From: JADFXI01 sp963784135
GTDB taxonomy: Bacteria; Nitrospirota; Thermodesulfovibrionia; Thermodesulfovibrionales; Dissulfurispiraceae
Length of the DNA: 64,000 nucleotides
Direction of reading: 5' to 3'
Assembly: GCA_963784135.1 (NCBI GenBank)
Contig: CAWAQG010000015.1
Location: forward strand, 38,331 to 102,330
Program-made: the position numbers and the translations under genes
In this document: in pieces, positions 50,204-59,397 of the stretch
How positions within the stretch are numbered: the stretch's first letter is position 1
How the letters are laid out: every line of letters starts with the position of its first letter
The notes under the pieces: model-generated
Seen by the model: only the letters and a program-made list of their open reading frames with translations
What the model was told of the DNA's origin: nothing
Databases searched by the model: none

Positions 50204-50510
50204 GGTTGAATTTATCCCCGAAGCTGAATCAGACTTTGAAGCTCTTGATGGTTCACTTAAAAAGGAAGCGGCGAAGAAAATAGACGCTCTTTCTGACAAC
50301 CCCTTCCTGGGCAAACCGTTAGGCAACAAATTAGGCATTGACCTTACCGGTTTTTACAAGCTCTATTTTGACAGGAAAAAATACCGAGTCGTCTATCGTT
50401 TTTTGGGTACAGATATTGAGATTATAGAGATATTCGGTATTGGCAAAAGAGATAAAGAGAAAGTCTACAAGATGGTTGCTGCCAGGTTGAAGAAACTTCT
50501 AAAGAAGTAA
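50193..50510 (+). CDS. RelE/ParE-superfamily toxin
   Basis: A 105-aa protein: YKVEFIPEAESDFEALDGSLKKEAAKKIDAL, GKPLGNKLGIDLTGFYKLYFDRKKYRVVYRF, IEIIEIFGIGKRDKEKVYK. This is the RelE fold pattern (GxYKLYF-x-YRVVY, IGKRD). Probably a ribosome-dependent mRNA interferase; ParE-like activity not excluded. Confidence 0.87.
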   Translation: MPYKVEFIPEAESDFEALDGSLKKEAAKKIDALSDNPFLGKPLGNKLGIDLTGFYKLYFDRKKYRVVYRFLGTDIEIIEIFGIGKRDKEKVYKMVAARLKKLLKK

Positions 50511-50595
50511 GAGAGGGAGCCTCACTCCTCCGCAGGTAATATATTTCCCGCCGTATCAATTTTGCTACCTCTATTCACGTTTCTTCATATGTAGA

Positions 50596-50877
50596 CTACT
50601 TCTTCAAGGATACGTTTCCTATATAGGGTTTCAGGGCACCCTTTGCAACGAGGTCTACTTTGACGCCAATCAATTCGCTCAGATGATTCTCAAGCTGTAT
50701 AAATTGAATGAAGTCCACGGAACCCCTGAATGTTACCAGTACGTCAACATCACTTCTTTTCCTTTGTGCTCCATGAACGTATGAGCCGAACACGCCAATG
50801 CTCTTCACCTTGAACCGATTTTCCAGTTCGCTATGATGTTGGCGGAGGATGATTTTTATTTCGTCGAGATTTTTCAT
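50596..50877 (-). CDS. Minimal nucleotidyltransferase (MNT)
   Basis: A 93-aa protein with the pol-beta-type site GVFGSYVHGAQRKRSDVDVLV and a later Asp in VKVDLVAKGAL. Such proteins are antitoxins of HEPN toxins (AMPylating) in MntA-HepT systems. No HEPN gene is next to it, so it may be an orphan or solitary member. Confidence 0.85.
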   Translation of the reverse strand: MKNLDEIKIILRQHHSELENRFKVKSIGVFGSYVHGAQRKRSDVDVLVTFRGSVDFIQFIQLENHLSELIGVKVDLVAKGALKPYIGNVSLKK

Positions 50878-50991
50878 TTTGTTCTTATATGATACACAAT
50901 CATGAGCTATTTTTCAGACCGCTTACGGCTAACAACAATGCTATTGTCCTAAGAAAATTTAAGAATATTAGAGAAAGGATTTGTGGCAAAC

Positions 50992-51021
50992 TTGACGACT
51001 TCGTTTAACATGCTGTATTTT
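50992..51021 (+). promoter_or_regulatory. Probable promoter of tRNA-Lys
   Basis: TTGACG (50992-50997) and TATTTT (51016-51021), 18-nt spacer, about 20 bp before the tRNA 5' end. Confidence 0.45.
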
Positions 51022-51040
51022 ATATATTCATTGTGTGCGA

Positions 51041-51116
<76 letters not shown>

Positions 51117-51144
51117 TTAATTATGATGTGATTTTATCCTTCGA

Positions 51145-51618
51145 TCAACTCTTTTCCCATAGTTGCATTATCTCATCAGGTTTTTTCAGGGTCAGACTGC
51201 CGAGATTTTTGAAATCGTTCACATCATAAGTAGCAAAATAAGTAGGTCTGTTTTGCGATGCCAGTACATACAACCTTACATCGAATACCCTTGCCGAACT
51301 CAATTTCTTTTCACCTGCAATCTCAATGGTTTGTTTCAAAACTTCTTTTGATGGATAGACAATCTTTAGTTCACCGGTCAGGTAGGTTTCCTCTATCAAG
51401 GTCTTTGCCTCAGCAGGGGACAATGATTTACCGCTCATTGCAGTAGGGTTTGTAAGTACCCTGTACAATTCTACAATATTCTGTTCTGCGATTATGCCTG
51501 TAATTTTTTTGGAGAAAGCCAGGTCTAAAAGAGTTGCGGAGGATTCATGGAATGGCGACAATTCGTCATGAGCATAAACAAGCACATTAGTGTCAAAAAA
51601 GACACTAACTTTTTGCAT
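51145..51618 (-). CDS. PIN-domain ribonuclease toxin (VapC-like)
   Basis: A 157-aa PIN protein: VSVFFDTNVLVYAHDELSPFH has the first acidic residue (Asp in FFDTN); IIAEQNIVELYRVLTNP has the Glu; SSARVFDVRLYVLA and FATYDVNDFKNLG supply further Asp. Starts inside the antitoxin gene (14-nt overlap). It lies directly beside tRNA-Lys. Confidence 0.88.
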   Translation of the reverse strand: MQKVSVFFDTNVLVYAHDELSPFHESSATLLDLAFSKKITGIIAEQNIVELYRVLTNPTAMSGKSLSPAEAKTLIEETYLTGELKIVYPSKEVLKQTIEIAGEKKLSSARVFDVRLYVLASQNRPTYFATYDVNDFKNLGSLTLKKPDEIMQLWEKS

Positions 51619-51796
51619 AGATGACTTCTCTCTTCAGGTGTTCTTTCTTGACTCCTAATTTAAACGTGCTAAAACGGCGGCGTTTTTTCTCTAATGGCAT
51701 AATGATCACCTCAACTTTTTCACCATCATGAAATTTTTCACCCGGAATTTTTTTTAGAACAATATTGCTGCCTTTTATAATCCCCTGTGCCTTCAT
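51605..51796 (-). CDS. VapB-like antitoxin
   Basis: A 63-aa protein: AQGIIKGSNIVLKKIPGEKFHDGEKVEVIIMP is an AbrB/SpoVT-like or DUF104-like swapped-hairpin pattern, then a basic tail. Paired with the PIN toxin. Confidence 0.7.
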   Translation of the reverse strand: MKAQGIIKGSNIVLKKIPGEKFHDGEKVEVIIMPLEKKRRRFSTFKLGVKKEHLKREVIYAKS

Positions 51797-51910
51797 TGAA
51801 ATCTCCTCTTATGGTTTATGGCATATTATATCAGATAACTCCGCAGAGATGAAAAATTATAGCAGAGCACTATATAAAGGCTCATTGTATAGTTTTTGTA
51901 AGGAAGCTTT

Positions 51911-53014
51911 TTATTCCGGTATTTGATAGTAGAGGTAAACGGAAATTAAAGCGAATATCAGAGGCATAATCCACGGAGCAACAAGCGGGTTGATCGCCCC
52001 GGTGTAGCCCAGGGACAGAAAGACGGAATATCCCAGCCAGTAAACAAGGCTTATCAGAAGGCCCATTCCTGCCGCAATAACGCCGCTGTGCGAAGAAGAT
52101 TTTGCATGAAGAATTTTCTGCAGCATTTTGTGGTCGCCTCCTACCGATAGCGATATGCCCAGCAGCAGCATGAAAAAGTTGATAAGCGGGTACGATAGCC
52201 GCGAGCTTATATCTACACTGAGCTTGATGTTCTTAAACCCCGCCTCAGCAAGCCTGCGCTGGTATTTGATTAACTCGAACATGCTCATTTCCTCCACTGT
52301 CCAGAGGTCCTCCCGGAATATCTTCGGGGATTCGATATTCGGGTATGCCATTTCCCGCAGGCTCGATATCCTGCCGTTCGACATATCGTACATTGTAACG
52401 TTTTTCAGCTTCCATGCCGAACCTTCCCATTCGGCGGTATCGGCATTAATCCGTTCTTTCAACTCCCCGCCGTCAAACCTGAAAATGCTGACATCTTTTG
52501 AGATATTCTTGTCGGGCAGATAAAGCGCTATACGCACTATAGAACCGTCCCTTCCCCTCATATAGAGAGTGCCGTCCTTGAATGTCACTTCTTTCTTTTT
52601 TTCAGTTATTTGATTTCTTATAGACTTTATTCGTTTTGATGTGGCAGGAATCACTATCTCCTCAAGAGCAAAACCGAGCAGCGTGAGCGCCAGTCCGATA
52701 ACCAGAAAAGGCAGGAGAATGCGTTTCATTCTCCCGGAGGCGGCCTTAATGATGACGATTTCCTTTCTTTTAATGGCCTGGGAAAAGATAAAGAGGCCGG
52801 CAAGCAGTGTTGACATTGCCATAAGGTAATGAAAATACTTTGGGATCGTCAGCACAATATACTCAAAGAGCAATTTCAGCGGAGGCTTATGCGGCATGAA
52901 TTCGTCAATTTTGTCGATAAGTCCGATTATACTGAAAATAAGCGATATGCCGAGCCCCAGCACAATGAGCGCTTTCAAAAATTCTTTAATATAAAGTTTT
53001 TGGACGATTAACAT
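51911..53014 (-). CDS. lptG: LPS export permease LptG
   Basis: A 367-aa YjgP/YjgQ family permease with three N-terminal and three C-terminal helices around a periplasmic beta-jellyroll (residues ~130-265). LIFSIIGLIDKIDEFMPHKPPL, KRKEIVIIKAASGRMKRILLP and LSYPLINFFMLLLGISLSVG are family blocks. With LptF and LptB it extracts LPS from the inner membrane. Follows lptF on the same strand. Confidence 0.9.
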   Translation of the reverse strand: MLIVQKLYIKEFLKALIVLGLGISLIFSIIGLIDKIDEFMPHKPPLKLLFEYIVLTIPKYFHYLMAMSTLLAGLFIFSQAIKRKEIVIIKAASGRMKRILLPFLVIGLALTLLGFALEEIVIPATSKRIKSIRNQITEKKKEVTFKDGTLYMRGRDGSIVRIALYLPDKNISKDVSIFRFDGGELKERINADTAEWEGSAWKLKNVTMYDMSNGRISSLREMAYPNIESPKIFREDLWTVEEMSMFELIKYQRRLAEAGFKNIKLSVDISSRLSYPLINFFMLLLGISLSVGGDHKMLQKILHAKSSSHSGVIAAGMGLLISLVYWLGYSVFLSLGYTGAINPLVAPWIMPLIFALISVYLYYQIPE

Positions 53015-53023
53015 AAAAAACCT

Positions 53024-53049
53024 GGCAATAGGCTATGGGCCATTGGCTC
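53024..53049. repeat. Short dispersed repeat between lptF and lptG
   Basis: ggcaataggctatgggccat, then tggctc. Positions 53030-53049 match 5686-5705 at 19 of 20 bases. It forms part of the leader immediately upstream of the lptG start. Confidence 0.6.
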
Positions 53050-53054
53050 TTTGT

Positions 53055-54116
53055 TCATCTTCTGTTCACCCTATCGAACACCACTATCGCGAATGCCGAC
53101 AGTATAGTAAATGAGAGCCAGGCGCCGGCGATGAGGGGCAATTTGCCTGTCCTCGCAAGGTTCTCGCCATAAATGAGCAATGTGTAATAAACAGCAAACA
53201 CAGATAACCCCACAGTCAGCCCTCCAAGCTTCCCCGATTTTCCTGCCATAAGAGACAGTGACGGGCCAAGGAAAATTATTATGAGGCATATGGCAGGCAT
53301 CGAAACCCTGCGGTAAAATTCAAGAAGATAGGGAATCTTTTTATCAGGGCTTGTTCTTGCACCATTCAACAGTTCACCCGGCGTCATCTCGCTGTTTTTC
53401 CGGTTCCCCGGATCAATTGACGGCGTTAACTTGAAATGATACTTCCCGAATTCTATTTCGGTAATCATTGCGTTGTTCGTAATATAAATGTGCCCGTTCG
53501 AGAGAGAAAAGCTTAATGTATCATTTTCAGGCACTATTCTGCCTTCCTTCGCAACAATTATCTTCTGTTCATCTTTTTTCCGTTCATCAACAATGAAAAT
53601 CCCCGACAGGCTGGTCGGGGCGGGTTTTTCTCTGACAAGAATCATAATGTCCTTGAATGCCGTATTGAATATGCCTTCTTCAATAGTCATCGGCGCACGC
53701 TCCGTCAGTATTTCAGTCAACCCCTCTCTCAGGAAGGTGCTTCCCTTGGGACTTAAATAGAAGCTGATTCCAATGCCGGCAATAAAACATATCAGCCCCA
53801 AATAGACGACGGGAAGGGCTATGGCCCTGAACGGCATACCGCTCGTCTTCAGTATAATGATCTCGTTGTCGGTGCCCATCCTCCCGTATGCGAGAAGAAC
53901 GGACAGCAGCATGGCCATGGGTATGGTGAGGACAAGTATCTGCGGCTGCAGGTAAAAGACTATTTTTGCGATGTCGGAGACCGATGCTCCCACGCCTGCA
54001 AGAAGCCTGCTCAAGCGCAGCAATTTTTCCATCATGAGCGTGAAATTCAGGAACAAAATGGAAAGGAAAAAAGATGAAAGCAGTTCTTTTAGAATAGACC
54101 GGTGAATTATCAGCAT
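53055..54116 (-). CDS. lptF: LPS export permease LptF
   Basis: A 353-aa partner of LptG. LIIHRSILKELLSSFFLSIL begins at the chosen ATG 54116; then LLAGVGASVSDIAKIVFYLQPQILVLTIPMAML, YGRMGTDNEIIILKTSGMPF, a periplasmic domain, and EFYRRVSMPAICLIIIFLGPSLSL. An upstream ATG at 54155 adds 13 unconserved residues. Evidence that the organism has an LPS outer membrane. Confidence 0.9.
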   Translation of the reverse strand: MLIIHRSILKELLSSFFLSILFLNFTLMMEKLLRLSRLLAGVGASVSDIAKIVFYLQPQILVLTIPMAMLLSVLLAYGRMGTDNEIIILKTSGMPFRAIALPVVYLGLICFIAGIGISFYLSPKGSTFLREGLTEILTERAPMTIEEGIFNTAFKDIMILVREKPAPTSLSGIFIVDERKKDEQKIIVAKEGRIVPENDTLSFSLSNGHIYITNNAMITEIEFGKYHFKLTPSIDPGNRKNSEMTPGELLNGARTSPDKKIPYLLEFYRRVSMPAICLIIIFLGPSLSLMAGKSGKLGGLTVGLSVFAVYYTLLIYGENLARTGKLPLIAGAWLSFTILSAFAIVVFDRVNRR

Positions 54117-54238
54117 GCCATGTATAAAATATCCTATATTCAGTAAAAAGGTCAAAAATACCTACGCGCGATTTGTCAATTGCCTTTTTATCGCAATTTG
54201 CATTATGCTAAAAGTATCAAATATTTGGAGGTACGAGT

Positions 54239-54586
54239 ATGGTTACAATTACAGAAAAGGCTGCGGAAAAAGCAAAGGCAATATTGGCTGCAGAGGGTAA
54301 AGACAGCTGGGGGCTTAGAATTTATAGTGCCGGAGGAGGATGCTGTGGTCCATCCTACGGTCTTGATATAGATGAAAAACCGCTGTCTGATGATGAGGTC
54401 ATCGAGAAAGACGGTTTGAGAGTCTTTGTGGACAGAAATATGGCCGGCACGCTTGCAGGTATGCAGCTTGACTACTTTGAAGATGGAGAGCGGGAAGGGT
54501 TTACGCTTTCAGGAGGCGCTGCCCCTTCATGCGGTTCCGGAGGCTCCGCTTCATCGTGCGGTTCAGGCTGCAGCAGTTGCGGATAA
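54239..54586 (+). CDS. HesB/IscA-like protein with Cys-rich tail
   Basis: A 115-aa protein: MVTITEKAAEKAKAILAAEG, GLRIYSAGGGCCGPSYGLDIDE, VIEKDGLRVFVDRNMAGTLAGMQLDYFEDG match the A-type Fe-S carrier fold. The C-terminal GSGCSSCG tail with extra CGS repeats replaces the usual NPNAxxxCGCG end. Adjacent (10 nt) to hemB, suggesting a link to Fe-S or haem supply. ATG at 54239 follows GGAGG. Confidence 0.88.
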   Translation: MVTITEKAAEKAKAILAAEGKDSWGLRIYSAGGGCCGPSYGLDIDEKPLSDDEVIEKDGLRVFVDRNMAGTLAGMQLDYFEDGEREGFTLSGGAAPSCGSGGSASSCGSGCSSCG

Positions 54587-54596
54587 AAAAACCGTA

Positions 54597-55568
54597 ATGT
54601 TTCCTGTACATCGTTTCAGGCGATTAAGAAAAAACGAGGCAATCAGGAGTATGGTGAGAGAAACCACCATTACTCCTGATTGTTTTATTTATCCGCTGTT
54701 TGCTACCTACGGCAGGGGCGTCAAAAAAGAGATTTCCTCGATGCCGGGCTGCTACCAGGAGTCCGTTGACACCATAGTAGGCAGTGCAAGAGAGGCGCAT
54801 TCCCTGGGCATCCCGGCAATACTGCTTTTCGGCATCCCCGAGAACAAAGACGAGCTCGGCACATCCGCTTATGATGAGAAAGGCGTGGTGCAGGATGCTA
54901 TTAAGGCGATAAAAGATGCCGTTCCCGAACTATATGTGATAACGGATGTATGCATGTGCGAGTATACAAGCCACGGGCACTGCGGGATTATTGAGAAAGG
55001 CGACGTGGACAACGATAAAACACTCAGGCTGCTTGCTATGGAAGCAGTGTCCCATGCAAGGGCCGGGGCCGATATGATTGCCCCTTCCGACATGATGGAC
55101 GGCAGGGTTGCCGCTATAAGGACCGCCCTCGACAAGGACGGCTTTACGGCCATCCCGATAATGTCCTATGCCGCAAAATACTCTTCCGCTTTCTACGGAC
55201 CTTTCAGGGAAGCCGCAGAATCAACCCCACAGTTCGGAGACAGGCGCACTTACCAGATGGACCCTGCTAACAAGCGTGAGGCCCTGAAAGAAGTTGCCCT
55301 CGACATAGAAGAAGGCGCCGATATTATTATGGTAAAACCGGCGCTGGCTTACCTTGACGTAATTGCTTCGGTCAAATCCTCGTTCGCCCTTCCGCTTGCT
55401 GCCTATAATGTAAGCGGTGAATACTCAATGATTAAAGCTGCGGGACAGCTCGGCTGGATTGATGAAAAAAGGGCAATGATGGAGCTGCTGCTGTCGATAA
55501 AGCGCGCAGGCGCCGACATCATCATCACCTATTTCGCAAAAGAAGCGGCAAAGGTCCTGAACAGGTAA
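54597..55568 (+). CDS. hemB: Porphobilinogen synthase (delta-aminolevulinate dehydratase)
   Basis: A 323-aa enzyme that condenses two aminolevulinate molecules, feeding both haem (multihaem cytochromes) and cobalamin in this window. RRLRKNEAIRSMVRET, PLFATYGRGVKKEISSMPG, CMCEYTSHGHCG (metal-binding Cys), DMMDGRVAAIR, MSYAAKYSSAFYGPFR (Schiff-base Lys), DIIMVKPALAYLD and YNVSGEYSMIKAAG are present. Start ATG 54597. Confidence 0.97.
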   Translation: MFPVHRFRRLRKNEAIRSMVRETTITPDCFIYPLFATYGRGVKKEISSMPGCYQESVDTIVGSAREAHSLGIPAILLFGIPENKDELGTSAYDEKGVVQDAIKAIKDAVPELYVITDVCMCEYTSHGHCGIIEKGDVDNDKTLRLLAMEAVSHARAGADMIAPSDMMDGRVAAIRTALDKDGFTAIPIMSYAAKYSSAFYGPFREAAESTPQFGDRRTYQMDPANKREALKEVALDIEEGADIIMVKPALAYLDVIASVKSSFALPLAAYNVSGEYSMIKAAGQLGWIDEKRAMMELLLSIKRAGADIIITYFAKEAAKVLNR

Positions 55569-55597
55569 TTCTCAAACCACCTTTATACTCCGGTATT

Positions 55598-55939
55598 TTA
55601 CTCTCCACCATCTGTATCTCCCTCTTCCTGAGAGTTGTATAAATACGTTTCTTTGCCGTCAGCGTCCAACACCATCCCTATCGTTACCCATTCGCTCTCG
55701 TCGTTGTCCCAATATGTGTTGATTATCCCGATTCCGTTGTCCTCGATCTCCAGCAGTTTTGCCGCTTCCCAATAATCATGCCCGGCATCGGCAACCTGAA
55801 ACATCGTATCTTCCAACTCCCTGCCAGGTTCCCAACTAACAGCAATCTTATCTGAAGCCTCGCCCCATTTAGCCTCTATAATCCCACCATTAAAACCATC
55901 TTTCCTGATTGCCTCTAATGCCTTATCTCTTAATGTCAT
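55598..55939 (-). CDS. Hypothetical acidic soluble protein
   Basis: A 113-aa acidic protein (MTLRDKALEAIRKDGFNGGIIEAKWGE..., VSWEPGRELEDTMFQVADAGHDYWEAAKLLEIEDNG). No signal peptide, membrane segment or recognised motif. The ATG at 55939 is preferred because AAGGGATGG precedes it. It converges with hemB. Function unknown. Confidence 0.6.
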   Translation of the reverse strand: MTLRDKALEAIRKDGFNGGIIEAKWGEASDKIAVSWEPGRELEDTMFQVADAGHDYWEAAKLLEIEDNGIGIINTYWDNDESEWVTIGMVLDADGKETYLYNSQEEGDTDGGE

Positions 55940-56049
55940 CTGCCATCCCTTCACCAGATAGTATACCGTAGGTGAGTTCTCTTTTACCTCACGCGATTCA
56001 GGCGATCTATCTCAACGGTAAAAAGAACGAAGTCCTTCATGGACCAATC

Positions 56050-56433
56050 TTAAGGCCTGTCTTTACGGGTAGTTTTTTTGTGTCCGGGACTAAGTGTGCT
56101 GCCGCTTTTCCCTTTAATCCCACTGTTTAATTTTCTGGCGTCAAAACGCTCCGTCCGCACTCTGTCCGGATTGTCCTGTGGAGGGCTGTAGTTTTGTTTG
56201 ACAGCCTTTTTCACTCTCATCCTCAAACCCTGGACAAGCCTGCCGTCAAGCGCTTTTATCGCTGCAACGGCTTCGGAATCTTCCGGCATATCGACGAACC
56301 CGAAACCCTTCGACTTGCCTGTGGATGCATCCATGACTATGTTGAGTGACTTTATCCTCCCGAAAGACTGGAAGAGCTGGAATAGTTCTTTCTCGTTAAC
56401 TCCCCTGGACAGATTGCGCACAAGTATGTTCAA
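56050..56433 (-). CDS. RNA-recognition-motif protein (Rbp-like)
   Basis: A 127-aa RNA-binding protein. NILVRNLSRGVNEKELFQLFQSFG contains RNP2 and SKGFGFVDMP is RNP1; the basic C-terminus (KLNSGIKGKSGSTLSPGHKK) resembles bacterial and cyanobacterial Rbp proteins. The start is probably TTG at 56433, 6 nt after GAGGAG; an upstream ATG at 56508 would read through a palindrome. Such proteins are often cold-induced. Confidence 0.88.
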   Translation of the reverse strand: MNILVRNLSRGVNEKELFQLFQSFGRIKSLNIVMDASTGKSKGFGFVDMPEDSEAVAAIKALDGRLVQGLRMRVKKAVKQNYSPPQDNPDRVRTERFDARKLNSGIKGKSGSTLSPGHKKTTRKDRP

Positions 56434-56457
56434 TGCAGACTCCTCAACTAAATTCTC

Positions 56458-56479
56458 GCCCGGACGTGAACGTCCGGGC
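56458..56479. promoter_or_regulatory. Palindrome in the leader of the RRM gene
   Basis: gcccggacgtgaacgtccgggc, 9-10 bp arms with a 2-4 nt loop, between a possible minus-strand -10 (TATACT, about 56491) and the gaggag site. It could be an operator or an mRNA hairpin controlling the downstream TTG start. Confidence 0.5.
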
Positions 56480-56538
56480 ACGTATAATGTAAAGTATACA
56501 CTATTCATTCTCCTTGCATCGCCTGGGAAATAAATAAA

Positions 56539-56913
56539 TCAGGAGGTCTTTTCAGTTGCCGACTTGACAGCGGATATCAACATCTTAATATCCAACGGCT
56601 TCCTCAAAATTGCCGATGGGTTTACATGTTTTGCCTTCTCTATTATCTCTTCATCGTAATATCCCGTCATGAATATTACCGGTATCCCGAATTCCAAACT
56701 TATCTCTTTAGCTGCCTCAATCCCATCCATCCCTCCACCTAAGTTTATATCCATAAGCACAACTTCAGGATTTTCCTCCCCGGCCAGCACAATGGCTTCC
56801 TCTCCGGTTGTTGTGATTTGGGCAGTTTCATAGCCAAGCGTTTTGAAGATGAACTGCAAACTCAGCGCGGAAAGAACTTCATCTTCGACAATCAATATCT
56901 TGCCTTGCGCCAT
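56539..56913 (-). CDS. Single-domain response regulator
   Basis: A 124-aa CheY-like receiver: ILIVEDEVLSALSLQFIFK, phospho-acceptor Asp in VVLMDINLGGGMDGIEAAKEI, FMTGYYDE, ILRKPLD (Lys). No output domain. It starts 3 nt after the stop of the kinase gene, so it is the cognate partner. Confidence 0.92.
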   Translation of the reverse strand: MAQGKILIVEDEVLSALSLQFIFKTLGYETAQITTTGEEAIVLAGEENPEVVLMDINLGGGMDGIEAAKEISLEFGIPVIFMTGYYDEEIIEKAKHVNPSAILRKPLDIKMLISAVKSATEKTS

Positions 56914-56916
56914 CTT

Positions 56917-59397
56917 TTATATCCTCTCCGGTATACCTTTGTCTTTGAACTTGATCATAAACATGGTCCCGTTTTGTGTTTTCATTGCCAATTTCCCCTT
57001 CATCTGTAATTCAGCAAGCGTACGCACAATCTTTAAGCCCAAAGATTCAGTTTTTGTGAGATCAATATTTTTGGGCATTCCGATTCCGTTGTCGCTGAAG
57101 GTCAGTTCTATGATTTCATCTTCATTTAAGCTGCCCTTTATTATTATCTCCCCTTTTTTATTATCGGGGAAAGCATATTTCAGGGCGTTGGTCATGAGTT
57201 CGTTTATAACAAGCCCCAATGGCGTTATAGTGTCGATGGATAAAGGAATCCTCGCAACATCCACCTGGAGAGAGATTTGCTCCTTGTCGGCATTATGACT
57301 TTTCATTAAAGCATCGGCAAGGTCTTTGATGTAGTCGCTCAGAAATACCTGTGACAAATTTTTCGCAACATATAACTTCTCATGGACCAGGGCCATTGAC
57401 TGTATCCTGTTTTTTGTGTCCTCCAATATCTGCAATGTCTTTTTATCATCGATACCCATAGACTGGAGATTAAGAAGGCTGGTGATGACCTGCATGTTGT
57501 TCTTCGTTCTGTGGTAGAGCTCTCTGAGAAGGGTCTCTTTTTCCCGAAGGGACTTCTGTACCTCTTCCTCGGCCATTTTTCGCTCGGTGATGTCCTGAGC
57601 GGTACCGAATATGCTTAGGGCTTTGCCTGATGAATCACGTCTGACAACGCCGAAGGCTTCCATCACCCACTCTCGCCCTGAATCATTTATGATACGGACT
57701 GCTACATGGTAGGGATTAGCATCACTCTCAAGAGCTTTGAAGAAATTAGTCTCCATGGTTGCACGGTCGTCAGGATGGACCAGTCGGGCAAATTCATTAA
57801 AGGACGGCACAAAATCCTCAGGGGGCCTGTCGAAGAGCCTGTATGTTTCATCCGACCATTCAAGCTTCTCGGAAACAAGGTTCAGGTCCCAACTCCCCAG
57901 GTGGGCCACTCTCTGAGACTCCATCAATTGGCTCTCTCTTTTTCTCAGCTTCTCTTCAGATCTTTTGCGGTCGGTTATGTCGGTGTGTATGCCGACAAGG
58001 CCGACAATTTGACCCTCTCTATTCTTAATAGAATATGCCCGTACATAAATATCCTTTTCGTTTCTGTCTTTATCCAGCATTTTCACTTCGCCTGTAAAAG
58101 AGCCCCCCTTCATAATTGTGTCAAAAATCTTCGCTCCCACTTTTTCATCAGCGTATACAGTTGAGGGCGGACCTGAAACACCATCTGCTTCACTAACAGA
58201 CAAGCCAAACAACTTGGTGAATGCCTCATTTTGATAATAATGCCTTCCCTCAGGAGTAGACATACCAATTGCATCTGTGGAGCTATCCACAGCCATCTGG
58301 AAATCAAGCAGCGTCTCCTCGGCCTTTTTGCGTTCGGTAATGTCTGTAGCCATACCGCATATGGCATATGGAACCCCCTTATCATAAAGAGGAAATTTCA
58401 AGGAAATGTAATAGTGAATGCCTTCATCATGGGGCACCGTTTCCTCAACCTCTATCGGCTTATCTGCCTTCAATGCCTTAAGGTCAGCTTCTCTAAGTGC
58501 ATCAGCAATCTCCCTTGGGAAAATATCATAGTCTGTCTTGCCAATTATCTCGCTTCTGGAAATATGAAACAGTTTTTCATATAGGGAATTAATAAATAAA
58601 TACTTGCCGTCGACGTCCTTTGCAAATATAACGGCAGAGGAGCCGTCTATTATCTTCTGCAGTTTTATCTCGCTCTTCTGCAGCGCTTCCTCAAACCTCT
58701 TGCGGTCGGATATCATTCTGTTAAATGTGCCGGTCAGTTCTGCTACTTCACGATTGCCTCCCGGCAAAACAATTTCATCCCCCGACGTCCCCTGACCAAA
58801 AGCCTGCATTGATTCCATTAGTTTCCCCAGCGGCCCGGAGATGCGCCGGGACAGGATCACACCTAACATGATTCCCAATAGCGTAATGCCGAAAGTCAGC
58901 CCTATGATGCGGTCCCTTATGGCGCTGATCTGTGCATGTAAAGAGTTCATATTCATGGCAATGCAGATATGTCCGCGCATGCCGGCTATGAGGGGATATC
59001 GCACTTCCAGAATCGGACCTTCATTTGTAAGGTACCTGTCTAAAGCAATGTCTTTTGCGTTGACCTCCGAGCGAATCTTTGCAGCCAAACCGGCCGGGAA
59101 CCCTCCTTCAAATGAATGGGCGAATATATTGCCGTCAAATCCGGTAATATAGGCGAAGGATACGCCCTGGGCAGGCTGAACAATCTTTTGCAGCGCGTCA
59201 CGCGCCGGGAGGATTTCCTCGTTGATGACATAATAAGTCACAAATTCCGACAGCGCCCCGGCCACGAGTATCCCTTTATGTTCTATCTCCCTCTCCATAT
59301 AAGTTCTCATGATGCGGCTGACCGCAAGCGCTGACAAAAGACCAACGCACAGGACAGTGAAAGATACAAGGAGAATAATTTTCGTGCGCAATCTCAT
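56917..59397 (-). CDS. Membrane histidine kinase (sensor-HAMP-PAS-PAS-PAS-HisKA_2)
   Basis: An 826-aa kinase. Transmembrane segments near residues 7-27 and ~165-185 flank a periplasmic sensor; HAMP follows (SRRISGPLGKLMESMQAFGQG). Three PAS modules each end in DITERK/DITDRK-like motifs. The phosphorylation site is of the HisKA_2 type (RELYHRTKNNMQVITSLLNLQS, His near 628), and the ATPase domain has LVINELMTNALKYAF and FSDNGIGMP. Its ATG overlaps the stop of the upstream binding-protein gene (ATGA). Confidence 0.93.
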   Translation of the reverse strand: MRLRTKIILLVSFTVLCVGLLSALAVSRIMRTYMEREIEHKGILVAGALSEFVTYYVINEEILPARDALQKIVQPAQGVSFAYITGFDGNIFAHSFEGGFPAGLAAKIRSEVNAKDIALDRYLTNEGPILEVRYPLIAGMRGHICIAMNMNSLHAQISAIRDRIIGLTFGITLLGIMLGVILSRRISGPLGKLMESMQAFGQGTSGDEIVLPGGNREVAELTGTFNRMISDRKRFEEALQKSEIKLQKIIDGSSAVIFAKDVDGKYLFINSLYEKLFHISRSEIIGKTDYDIFPREIADALREADLKALKADKPIEVEETVPHDEGIHYYISLKFPLYDKGVPYAICGMATDITERKKAEETLLDFQMAVDSSTDAIGMSTPEGRHYYQNEAFTKLFGLSVSEADGVSGPPSTVYADEKVGAKIFDTIMKGGSFTGEVKMLDKDRNEKDIYVRAYSIKNREGQIVGLVGIHTDITDRKRSEEKLRKRESQLMESQRVAHLGSWDLNLVSEKLEWSDETYRLFDRPPEDFVPSFNEFARLVHPDDRATMETNFFKALESDANPYHVAVRIINDSGREWVMEAFGVVRRDSSGKALSIFGTAQDITERKMAEEEVQKSLREKETLLRELYHRTKNNMQVITSLLNLQSMGIDDKKTLQILEDTKNRIQSMALVHEKLYVAKNLSQVFLSDYIKDLADALMKSHNADKEQISLQVDVARIPLSIDTITPLGLVINELMTNALKYAFPDNKKGEIIIKGSLNEDEIIELTFSDNGIGMPKNIDLTKTESLGLKIVRTLAELQMKGKLAMKTQNGTMFMIKFKDKGIPERI

